From SVQP01 sp045594705 (lineage in GTDB: Bacteria > Bacillota > Clostridia > Oscillospirales > CAG-272): 12,311 nt of DNA. The stretch's first letter is position 1. Every line of letters begins with the position of its first letter. The stretch covers positions 1 through 12,311 of the forward strand of contig JAZNZB010000031.1 of the NCBI GenBank assembly GCA_045594705.1, in the 5' to 3' direction. Shown piece by piece: positions 1 through 6,687 of the stretch. The notes beneath the pieces were generated by a model. That model searched no databases and was not told the DNA's origin. It saw nothing but the letters and a program-made list of their open reading frames with translations. The translations under genes were made by a program, and so were the position numbers.

Positions 1-173
1 AAAAGGCTCGAGCGAAACTTTCGTGAGAGGTGGTCCGTGTGGTGGCGGATGCGGATAGTGGTGAAGGGGAGTTTTGCGCGCCCAAAATGCCCAAAATCGC
101 GCGAAAGCTGTCTCGAAATCGCAAAAAGAGCAGATTTCAGCACTTTTTCCAAGATAAAAGTTCTCAAATCCTC
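1..173. other. Leader region without a convincing gene
   Basis: This is AT-rich to mixed sequence upstream of the oxidoreductase promoter. One reading frame stays open on the + strand from the window edge to 273. It has no ribosome binding site, has unusual composition (Arg/Lys/Phe-rich with no family resemblance) and runs through the promoter, so I do not call it a gene. The only structure seen is a tandem pair of the 9-mer GCCCAAAAT (80-88, 89-97), flanked by short GCGCG/CGCGC arms (76-80 and 98-102) that could form a small hairpin. Confidence 0.4.
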
Positions 174-202
174 TTTACTTTTTGCAAAAGTTGTGCTATT
201 AT
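174..202 (+). promoter_or_regulatory. Probable sigma-A promoter of the PFOR gene
   Basis: TTTACT (174-179) lies 17 bp upstream of TATTAT (197-202), which is preceded by an extended -10 TGC (194-196). Transcription would start near 209, giving an approximately 85-nt AU-rich leader. It is the best promoter match upstream of the gene. A strong promoter fits the heavy codon bias of the downstream gene. Confidence 0.6.
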
Positions 203-293
203 ATAAGGTGAGAAATTTTGCGGAGCATTTACGCATTTTTTCCACATTTTTCGTTTTTAATAAAATTTTATAAATGCAGGAGGAAAAAACAAA

Positions 294-3200
294 ATGGCTA
301 TCCCGAGAAAAAAGCTTTCTATGGACGGCAACCAGGCTGCTGCGCACGTGTCTTACGCGTTCACCGAAGTAGCCGGTATTTACCCCATTACCCCTTCCAG
401 CCCCATGGCTGACTACACTGACCAGTGGGCAGCTCAGGGTCTGAAGAACATCTTCGGCACCACCGTTAAGGTAACCGAAATGGAATCCGAGGCAGGCGCA
501 GCAGGTACTGTGCACGGCTCTCTGGCTGCAGGTGCTCTGACTACCACCTACACCGCTTCCCAGGGTCTGCTTCTGATGATCCCCAACATGTATAAGATCG
601 CAGGCGAGCTGCTTCCTTGCGTATTCCACGTTTCCGCTCGTACCGTTGCTTCTCACGCACTCAACATCTTCGGCGACCACTCCGACGTCTACGCTTGCCG
701 TCAGACCGGTTTCGCTATGTTGGCTGAGACCAACCCCCAGGAAATCATGGACCTCGGCGCAGTTGCTCACCTTGCTTCCATCAAGGGCCGCGTTCCCTTT
801 ATCAGCTTCTTTGACGGCTTCCGTACCTCCCACGAGATCCAGAAGATCGAGGCTTGGGACTACGAGGATCTGGCAGAGCTGACCGATATGGACGCTGTGA
901 AGGCTTTCCGCGCTCGTTCGCTCAACCCCGAGCACCCCGTTCTGCGCGGCTCCGCTGAAAACGGCGACATCTTCTTCCAGCACAGAGAGGCTTGCAACAA
1001 GTACTACGATGCTCTCCCCGCAATCGTTGAGGAGTACATGGACAAGATCAACGCTAAGATCGGTACTGACTACAAGCTGTTCAACTACTACGGTGCAGAG
1101 GACGCTGAGAGAGTCATCATCGCTATGGGCTCTATCTGCGACGTTGCTGAAGAAGTTATCGACTACATGAACGCTAACGGCGAAAAGGTCGGTCTGGTTA
1201 AGGTAAGACTGTACAGACCCTTCCGCGCTGACAAGCTGATCGAAGCTATCCCCGCAACCGCTAAGAAGATCGCTGTTCTGGACAGAACCAAGGAGCCCGG
1301 TTCTCTGGGTGAGCCTCTGTACCTGGACGTTGTGACTGCTCTTGCACAGGCAGGCATCAAGAAGACCATCGTTGGCGGTAGATACGGCCTTGGCTCCAAG
1401 GATACGCCTCCTTCCTCCATCTTTGCAGTATACGAGAACCTCAAGAAGAGAGCTCCCAAGAACAACTTTACCATTGGTATCGTTGACGACGTGACCGGCT
1501 CCTCTCTGCCCGAGAAGGTTTGCCCCGACACCGCTCCCGCAGGCACTATCTCCTGCAAGTTCTGGGGTCTTGGCGGTGACGGTACCGTTGGTGCAAACAA
1601 GAACTCCATCAAGATCATCGGTGACCACACCGACAAGTATATCCAGGCATACTTCCAGTATGACTCCAAGAAGACCGGCGGTATCACCATCTCGCACCTG
1701 CGCTTCGGTGACACTCCCATCAAGTCTCCTTACTACATCAACAAGGCTGACTTCGTTGCTTGCCACAACCAGGCATACCTGAAGAAGTATGACATGGTTT
1801 CCGACGTTAAGCCCGGCGGTACCTTCCTCTTGGACTGCGAGTGGAACACCATCGAGGCTCTGTCCAAGAACCTGCCCGCAAAGGTTAAGGAATACATTGC
1901 AAACAACAACGTAAACTTCTACGTGATCAATGCAACCGACCTTGCAACCAACCGCATCGGTAATGCAAAGGTTAAGAACACCGTTCTGCAGTCCGCATTC
2001 TTCGCTCTGGCTAACATTCTGCCTGCCCAAGAGGCTGTTGAGTACATGAAGAAGATGGCATACAAGTCCTACATCAAGAAGGGCCAGGCTATGGTTGACC
2101 TCAACTATGCCGCTATCGACGCAGGCGCAGATGCATTCGTCAAGGTTGACGTTCCCGAGGCATGGGCTAAGTGCCGCAAGGATCCCAAGAAGCCCGCGTT
2201 CAAGTCTGACCGCGCAGAGCTGGACGAGTTTGTCAACAATATCGTTGAGCCCGTTGGCGCAATGGAAGGCGACAAGCTGCCCGTTTCCGCATTCGAGAAG
2301 TACGTTGACGGTACCATGCCTCAGGGCGCAGCTGCTGCTGAAAAGCGCGGCGTTGCCGTTATGGTTCCCGAATGGAACGCTGACAAGTGCGCTCAGTGTA
2401 ACAACTGCTCGTTCGTATGTCCTCACGCTGCAATCCGTCCCTTCGCTATGACCGAGGAAGAGGCTGCAGGCGCTCCCAAGTCCACCAAGTTCGCTCCCAA
2501 GCCTGTTGTAAAGACCAACTACAAGTTCTCCATCGGCGTGTCTCCTCTGGACTGCATGGGTTGTACTCTTTGCGTAAAGGCTTGTCCCATCAACGCAATG
2601 GCTGAAAAGAAGGCTGCGGCTGCAGGTACCAAGCCTTCCAAGAAGGATCTGGCTATCTGGATGGCTCCTCAGCACACTCAGTCCGCTCAGCAGGCTGCAT
2701 TCGATTACGCAGTGAAGAACGTAACCGAGAAGCCCGAGCTGATCAACGCAACCGTTAAGGGCTCTCAGTTCAAGCAGCCCCTGCTTGAGTTCTCCGGCTC
2801 TTGCGCAGGCTGTGCAGAAACCTCTTACGCAAAGCTGATCACTCAGCTGTTCGGTGAGAGAATGTATATCTCCAACGCAACCGGCTGCTCCTCCATTTGG
2901 GGCGGTAGTGCACCCGCAACTCCTTACACCGTAAACAATGCTACCAAGAAGGGTCCGGCATGGGCAAACTCCCTGTTCGAGGACAACGCTGAGCACGGTC
3001 TCGGTATGGCACTTGGTCAGAAGGCAATCCGCGAGAAGCTGATCGCTAAGGTTGAGGAAATGGCTGCTTCCGATAAGGCATCCGCAGAGTTCAAGGCAGC
3101 GGCTGACGCTTACCTTGCAACCAAGGATGACGGCGCAAAGAACGCTGAAGCTACCACCGCTCTGATCGCAGAGCTGGAAAAGGCAGCAGAGGCAGGTTGC

Positions 3201-3890
3201 CCCGTAGCTCCCGAAATCCTCGCTGAGAAGGATTACCTGAACAAGAAGTCCGTATGGATCTTCGGTGGTGACGGTTGGGCATACGATATCGGCTTCGGCG
3301 GTCTGGACCACGTTCTGGCTTCCGGCGAAAACGTCAACGTATTCGTATTCGATACCGAGGTTTACTCCAACACCGGTGGACAGGCTTCCAAGGCTTCCAA
3401 CATCGGTCAGGTAGCTCAGTTCGCAGCTGCAGGTAAGGCAATCGGCAAGAAGAACCTTGCAGAGATCGCTATGTCCTACGGTTACGTATACGTCGCACAG
3501 GTTTCCATGGGCTACGATATGAACCAGCTGCTCAAGGCTCTGACTGAGGCTGAGGCTTACAACGGTCCTTCGCTCATCATCGGTTACGCTCCTTGTGAGA
3601 TGCACGGTGTCAAGGGCGGCATGCAGAACTGCCAGCTCGAGATGAAGAAGGCTGTTGAGGCAGGCTACTGGCAGACCTTCCGCTACAACCCCACTCTCGA
3701 GTCCAACAAGCTGAGCATCGACTGCAAGGCTCCCACTGCAAGCTACGTTGACTTCATCAAGTCCGAGGTTCGTTACGCTCGTCTGGCACAGGCGAACCCC
3801 GAAAGAGCTGCAATGCTGTTTGACAAGGCTGAAAAGGCTGCAGCAGCTAAGTTCGAAAGACTTGAAAAGATGGGTAAGCTGTACGAATAA
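294..3890 (+). CDS. nifJ: Pyruvate:ferredoxin (flavodoxin) oxidoreductase, single-chain
   Basis: This cytoplasmic enzyme oxidises pyruvate with CoA to acetyl-CoA and CO2 while reducing ferredoxin or flavodoxin, the central pyruvate-oxidation step of clostridial fermentation. The 1198-aa chain is full length for the one-subunit type. The N-terminal domain has the pyruvate-site motif YPITPSSPMAD and then TEMESEAGAAG. A two-cluster ferredoxin-like domain carries CxxCxxCxxxC sets at Cys699/702/705/709 and Cys754/757/760/764. The proximal cluster ligands are probably Cys837, Cys840, Cys865 and Cys1101, matching the four-Cys pattern of the Desulfovibrio enzyme. The thiamine diphosphate motif is GDG (992-994) with Asn1026 in a YSNTGGQ context. 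The start is set by AGGAGG at 278-283, ten bases from the ATG. Codon use is strongly biased (nearly all Lys as AAG), which suggests very high expression. It has its own promoter and terminator, so it is monocistronic. I see no missing key residue. Confidence 0.97.
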   Translation: MAIPRKKLSMDGNQAAAHVSYAFTEVAGIYPITPSSPMADYTDQWAAQGLKNIFGTTVKVTEMESEAGAAGTVHGSLAAGALTTTYTASQGLLLMIPNMYKIAGELLPCVFHVSARTVASHALNIFGDHSDVYACRQTGFAMLAETNPQEIMDLGAVAHLASIKGRVPFISFFDGFRTSHEIQKIEAWDYEDLAELTDMDAVKAFRARSLNPEHPVLRGSAENGDIFFQHREACNKYYDALPAIVEEYMDKINAKIGTDYKLFNYYGAEDAERVIIAMGSICDVAEEVIDYMNANGEKVGLVKVRLYRPFRADKLIEAIPATAKKIAVLDRTKEPGSLGEPLYLDVVTALAQAGIKKTIVGGRYGLGSKDTPPSSIFAVYENLKKRAPKNNFTIGIVDDVTGSSLPEKVCPDTAPAGTISCKFWGLGGDGTVGANKNSIKIIGDHTDKYIQAYFQYDSKKTGGITISHLRFGDTPIKSPYYINKADFVACHNQAYLKKYDMVSDVKPGGTFLLDCEWNTIEALSKNLPAKVKEYIANNNVNFYVINATDLATNRIGNAKVKNTVLQSAFFALANILPAQEAVEYMKKMAYKSYIKKGQAMVDLNYAAIDAGADAFVKVDVPEAWAKCRKDPKKPAFKSDRAELDEFVNNIVEPVGAMEGDKLPVSAFEKYVDGTMPQGAAAAEKRGVAVMVPEWNADKCAQCNNCSFVCPHAAIRPFAMTEEEAAGAPKSTKFAPKPVVKTNYKFSIGVSPLDCMGCTLCVKACPINAMAEKKAAAAGTKPSKKDLAIWMAPQHTQSAQQAAFDYAVKNVTEKPELINATVKGSQFKQPLLEFSGSCAGCAETSYAKLITQLFGERMYISNATGCSSIWGGSAPATPYTVNNATKKGPAWANSLFEDNAEHGLGMALGQKAIREKLIAKVEEMAASDKASAEFKAAADAYLATKDDGAKNAEATTALIAELEKAAEAGCPVAPEILAEKDYLNKKSVWIFGGDGWAYDIGFGGLDHVLASGENVNVFVFDTEVYSNTGGQASKASNIGQVAQFAAAGKAIGKKNLAEIAMSYGYVYVAQVSMGYDMNQLLKALTEAEAYNGPSLIIGYAPCEMHGVKGGMQNCQLEMKKAVEAGYWQTFRYNPTLESNKLSIDCKAPTASYVDFIKSEVRYARLAQANPERAAMLFDKAEKAAAAKFERLEKMGKLYE

Positions 3891-3912
3891 TTTCGCAAAC
3901 AACCAAATATAC

Positions 3913-3940
3913 AAAAAGGCGTGCTTCGGCACGCCTTTTT
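3913..3940 (+). terminator. Rho-independent terminator of the PFOR gene
   Basis: A 12-bp perfect stem (3913-3924 with 3929-3940) closes on a TTCG tetraloop. It has a GGCGTGC core, A5 on the 5' side and T5 on the 3' side. It begins 22 nt after the stop codon. The A/T flanks would also allow it to work for minus-strand transcription. Confidence 0.92.
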
Positions 3941-4037
3941 GGTTTGGGGCAAGGGGAACGAAAATTGTCCGTCCGTAGGGGAGGATGTTCGCCCGCGGGA
4001 GACCGCAGGTCTCCCCTACGAATACACGCATGAATAT
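3925..4037. repeat. Dispersed repeat, copy 1 (63-bp exact core plus hairpin)
   Basis: Positions 3925-3987 are identical to 4759-4821. The repeat continues as a hairpin with 10-bp arms (3974-3983 with 4011-4020, CGTAGGGGAG/CTCCCCTACG) whose interior differs from copy 2. Homology resumes in the right arm and the following AATACAC-type sequence to about 4037. The 5' end overlaps the loop and 3' arm of the PFOR terminator. The pairing of a conserved frame with a variable centre resembles REP/MITE-like extragenic repeats. No coding capacity is seen. Confidence 0.85.
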
Positions 4038-4065
4038 CGGCAGAGAACTTGTTTTCTCTGCCGAT
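4036..4065. repeat. 12-bp perfect inverted repeat (hairpin) at a promoter
   Basis: ATCGGCAGAGAA (4036-4047) is the exact reverse complement of 4054-4065, with a 6-nt loop. It is followed by TTGTGTT, so it could be a weak terminator. It also covers the -35 box of the promoter ending at 4077 and could therefore be an operator. The sequence alone does not decide between these roles. Confidence 0.6.
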
Positions 4066-4077
4066 TTGTGTTATAAT
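4049..4077 (+). promoter_or_regulatory. Strong predicted promoter reading into the MITE and small gene
   Basis: TTGTTT (4049-4054), a 17-bp spacer and a consensus TATAAT (4072-4077) with extended -10 TG (4069-4070). Initiation near 4084 would place the whole MITE-like element in an approximately 240-nt leader of the gene starting at 4321. The -35 lies within the 4036-4065 inverted repeat. Confidence 0.6.
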
Positions 4078-4081
4078 GAGG

Positions 4082-4230
4082 CTAACGAAAAGCCTTCCTC
4101 TGGGAGGAAGGCGGCACGCGGAGCGTGACGGAAGGAGCCCGCGTGACTTTGAAGTTTTGACAAGCTTTGTTATAACGCGCTCGCCCTCAGTCGCCTAAGG
4201 CGCCAGCTCCCTCCCAGAGGGAGCCTTAGG
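4082..4230. mobile_element. MITE-like element with imperfect terminal inverted repeats
   Basis: The left end (about 4082-4130) and the reverse complement of the right end (about 4185-4230) share a pattern beginning CTAA and containing the 11-mer CCTCTGGGAGG (4097-4107; its reverse complement is at 4210-4220), then a GGC-rich stretch. Each end forms its own hairpin: 9 bp at 4092-4100/4104-4112 and 8 bp at 4206-4213/4217-4224. It is about 150 bp, has no transposase and lies between genes. From memory, related sequences are common in gut Clostridia; I cannot search to confirm this. Clear target-site duplications were not seen. Confidence 0.7.
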
Positions 4231-4320
4231 ATGCGCATAACTTTATGGGTATTGGCTTTTCCCGAAGCCTTTGTAATACAAAGGCGAAACCGGCGCGATA
4301 AAATGAAAGGAAGATTTACT

Positions 4321-4623
4321 ATGAAATTCAAGTTGTTCGACAAAAAATATTCATTTAAGGATTCTCCTAACACGCGTTGCTTTACTTGTTGTCATATATT
4401 GGATGAAAATAAACCCATTCTGTATGTTTCGCATGATGAAGATGGTGAGTGGCAGTTTTTATGCGGCAAAAAGCATGTCCTGGAAGAAGCAAGAATTGTT
4501 GCTTTGTCAGAAATAATAAGCCGTCAAAAGAACGTAATTGATTTGTCCAATTTGAAATACGGCGAATATGCCGAAATCAAAAACGGCAAATGGATCATTT
4601 GCAAAAAAACTCATAATCCATGA
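4321..4623 (+). CDS. Small DUF2185/Imm33-like protein (putative immunity-type)
   Basis: A 100-aa soluble protein without signal peptide or membrane segment. A Cys-rich N-terminal patch (RCFTCCHILDE) is followed by PILYVSHDEDGEWQFLCG, a helix-forming middle (EEARIVALSEII) and a C-terminal stretch with a conserved-looking hydrophobic/Gly pattern (LSNLKYGEYAEIKNGKW). This order resembles the DUF2185 family, members of which are classed as Imm33 immunity proteins in polymorphic toxin systems; the match is from memory and moderate. ATG 4321 is chosen because AAAGGA (4306-4311) is nine bases upstream. The in-frame ATG at 4303 has no binding site, and the frame further upstream only runs into the MITE. 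No partner toxin is present. It is distinctly more AT-rich and differs in codon use from its neighbours, which together with the flanking repeats suggests acquisition. The function is not established. Confidence 0.72.
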   Translation: MKFKLFDKKYSFKDSPNTRCFTCCHILDENKPILYVSHDEDGEWQFLCGKKHVLEEARIVALSEIISRQKNVIDLSNLKYGEYAEIKNGKWIICKKTHNP

Positions 4624-4631
4624 AATATGTA

Positions 4632-4669
4632 ACCCCCGACAGACTTTGCATCTGTCGGGGGTAATCTTT
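4632..4669 (+). terminator. Hairpin terminator after the small gene
   Basis: A perfect 12-bp GC-rich stem (4632-4643 with 4651-4662) has a 7-nt loop, CTTTGCA, and starts 8 nt after the stop codon. The following tract (AATCTTTG) is only moderately T-rich, so termination may be partial. The sequence is related to 12095-12121 at the end of the window, so it may also be a dispersed repeat. Confidence 0.65.
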
Positions 4670-4697
4670 GTCTAACGTGTAGCAATCATGCCTTTGC

Positions 4698-4720
4698 GGA
4701 CCGTTGAGGACGCACGGTCC
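4698..4720. repeat. Short palindromic repeat
   Basis: GGACCGT (4698-4704) and ACGGTCC (4714-4720) form a 7-bp stem around TGAGGACGC. The unit resembles the arms of the 12115-12218 inverted repeat (GGGACGTCGAGGGCGCCGTCCC), suggesting the same repeat family. The surrounding 4670-4758 contains no gene. Confidence 0.5.
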
Positions 4721-4758
4721 ATACAAGAAAAATTTAACTTCCTTATGAGAAGGAGTCT

Positions 4759-4868
4759 TTCGGCACGCCTTTTTGGTTTGGGGCAAGGGGAACGAAAATT
4801 GTCCGTCCGTAGGGGAGGATGAATTTGCTTGCAAATATTCCTCCCCTACGACAATACACACTCATATT
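4759..4868. repeat. Dispersed repeat, copy 2 (63-bp exact core plus hairpin)
   Basis: 4759-4821 exactly repeats 3925-3987, including the 3' arm and T-run of the PFOR terminator, but the matching 5' arm is absent here, so this copy cannot form that terminator. It continues as a hairpin with perfect 12-bp arms (4808-4819/4839-4850) and an inner ATTTGC-TT-GCAAAT stem (4823-4836), then sequence similar to that after copy 1. Distance between copies is 834 bp. Confidence 0.85.
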
Positions 4869-4893
4869 TTCTTCTCCAAAATCCGACAATTTA

Positions 4894-4922
4894 TTGACAA
4901 GGCGCGAAATTTATTATATAAT
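4894..4922 (+). promoter_or_regulatory. Consensus sigma-A promoter of the ABC exporter operon
   Basis: TTGACA (4894-4899), exactly 17 bp, then TATAAT (4917-4922): both hexamers match consensus in full. Initiation near 4929 gives a leader of about 28 nt before the TTG start at 4957, leaving little room for leader-based regulation. Confidence 0.85.
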
Positions 4923-4956
4923 TATTGTATATTTTTTCTGAAAGGAGCGGGACTCT

Positions 4957-6687
4957 TTGAAGCTTGTCATTAAATACTTGAAACCGTTCGGGATCTCTCT
5001 CCTGATCGGCTTTTGTATCAAGGTTGCGGGTACGCTGGCAGAGCTTGCGCTGCCCTATATTCTGTCGCACATGCTGGACGTGGTCGTGCCCGAGCACGCA
5101 CCTACGGGAGATTTGACGCTTGTGTTTGTCTGGGGCGGCGTCATGCTTTTGTGTGCGGTGGCAGCCCTGGTGCTCAATATCATTGCCAACCGCATGGCTG
5201 CCCGCGTGGCAAAAAATGCGGCACAACAGGTCAGACACGATCTGTTTGCCAAGACCATGCGTCTGTCGCCCAAGCAGACTGATGCCTTCGGCATTCCCGA
5301 GCTTGAGACCAGACTGACCTCGGATACGTACAATATTCATCATTTTCTGGGCATGATACAGCGTATCGGCGTGCGCGCGCCCATCCTCCTGATCGGCGGC
5401 ATCACCATGTCGTATTTTCTTGACTGGAGACTTGCAACCGTCATGGTGTGCCTCTTGCCCTTTATCGGCATTTCGGTATTTTTCATTTCGCGTCGCGGCG
5501 TGCCGCTGTACACCGCCAGCCAAAAGGCGGGCGACGATATGGTGCGCGTGGTGCGTGAGGATATCGGCGGTATCCGCGTCATCAAGGCACTTTCCAAAAA
5601 GGAATACGAGCGCGCAAGATTTGACCGCGTCAACCGCGCTCTGGTCAAAAATGAAAAGAAGGCCGCGCTGACCATGGCTCTGACCAACCCTCTGATCACC
5701 ATCCTGCTCAACGCGGGTCTTGTGGCTGTGGTATTGGTGGGTGCGTTTTTGGTGGATGCGGATCTGAGTAAGCAGGGAAGAATTATTTCCTTTATTCAGT
5801 ATTTCACGCTGATCTCCAATGCCATGATCGTCATCAACCGTATTTTTATCATGACCACCAAGTGTCTGGCGTCTGCCAACCGTATCGGGACGGTCATGTC
5901 GGCAGCAGACGAGCTTGTGCCCGATCCCAAGGGCCTGCCGCTGCCCACGAGCGATCATATTGTGTTTGAAAACGTGTCCTTTTCCTATAACGGCGAGCAG
6001 AATGACCTGGAGGATATTTCCTTCTCTCTGCCGCGCGGTGCAACTCTTGGTATCATCGGTGCGACGGGCAGCGGTAAGAGCACGCTGCTGCGCTTGCTGC
6101 TTCGCAATTATGACCCGCAAAAGGGCAATATTTACGTAGGCGGAAAAAATATCCGCGCCATGAAGCATGAGGAGCTGTGTGCCATGTTCGGTACGGCCAT
6201 GCAGAATGACTTTTTGTATGCCGACACGGTTAAGGAAAATATCTGCTTTGGCCGTGAGATCCCGGACGGGGATCTGGCCTTGGCCATTCGCGTGGCGCAG
6301 GCCGAGGAATTTGTGTCCGCGTTCCCCGAGGGCGTGGAGCACGAGCTGACCAGTAAGGGCACCAACGTCTCGGGCGGTCAGCGGCAAAGACTTCTGATTG
6401 CAAGAGCACTGGCAGGCAAGCCCGAGATTCTGATTTTGGACGACGCATCCTCGGCTCTTGACTATAAGACCGACGCGGCTTTGCGCCGCGATCTGCGCCT
6501 GAACTTCGCCGATACGACCACGGTCGTGGTGGCGCAGCGCGTCAGCTCGGTCATGCATGCCGATCTGATCCTGGTTCTGGACGAGGGTAAGATCATAGGC
6601 AAGGGAAACCACGAGCAGCTGCTGGGGAGCTGCGAGGTCTACCGTGAGATCCGCGATTCGCAGATGGGAGGTGCTTTGCTTGAGTAA
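4957..6687 (+). CDS. ABC exporter half-transporter, degenerate-site subunit
   Basis: A 576-aa membrane protein with an N-terminal six-helix exporter domain (about 1-320) and a C-terminal ATPase domain (about 335-576). Visible motifs are Walker A GATGSGKST (368-376, Lys374), Q-loop Gln416, signature VSGGQ (471-475), Walker B LILDD (Asp495-Asp496) and switch position AQR (Gln527). The catalytic Glu after Walker B is replaced by Asp and the switch His by Gln, so its own ATP site is expected to hydrolyse poorly. Its signature motif is intact and would complete the partner's site. This is the arrangement known for heterodimeric exporters such as TM287/288 and BmrCD. The start is TTG 4957, with AAAGGAG at 4941-4947 nine bases upstream and no better ATG. 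It overlaps the next gene by 8 nt. Exported substrate is unknown; drugs, lipids or peptides are all possible. Confidence 0.93.
   Translation: MKLVIKYLKPFGISLLIGFCIKVAGTLAELALPYILSHMLDVVVPEHAPTGDLTLVFVWGGVMLLCAVAALVLNIIANRMAARVAKNAAQQVRHDLFAKTMRLSPKQTDAFGIPELETRLTSDTYNIHHFLGMIQRIGVRAPILLIGGITMSYFLDWRLATVMVCLLPFIGISVFFISRRGVPLYTASQKAGDDMVRVVREDIGGIRVIKALSKKEYERARFDRVNRALVKNEKKAALTMALTNPLITILLNAGLVAVVLVGAFLVDADLSKQGRIISFIQYFTLISNAMIVINRIFIMTTKCLASANRIGTVMSAADELVPDPKGLPLPTSDHIVFENVSFSYNGEQNDLEDISFSLPRGATLGIIGATGSGKSTLLRLLLRNYDPQKGNIYVGGKNIRAMKHEELCAMFGTAMQNDFLYADTVKENICFGREIPDGDLALAIRVAQAEEFVSAFPEGVEHELTSKGTNVSGGQRQRLLIARALAGKPEILILDDASSALDYKTDAALRRDLRLNFADTTTVVVAQRVSSVMHADLILVLDEGKIIGKGNHEQLLGSCEVYREIRDSQMGGALLE

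Noticed and set aside
37..273. 78-aa open frame upstream of the oxidoreductase
   Set aside because: No binding site, runs through the predicted promoter and leader, and has atypical composition.
4170..4373. Minus-strand 67-aa open frame over the MITE-like element
   Set aside because: Its C-terminal part is translated MITE end and the rest is antisense to the 4321 gene.
4595..4861. Minus-strand 88-aa open frame between the small gene and the exporter
   Set aside because: It consists of repeat and hairpin sequence (terminator plus 63-bp repeat copy 2); translated repeats of this kind are often mis-annotated as proteins.
6644..6687. Possible fusion or frameshift between the two exporter genes
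   Set aside because: The overlap has a normal stop and a start with its own GGGAGG site; both proteins are full length for half-transporters.
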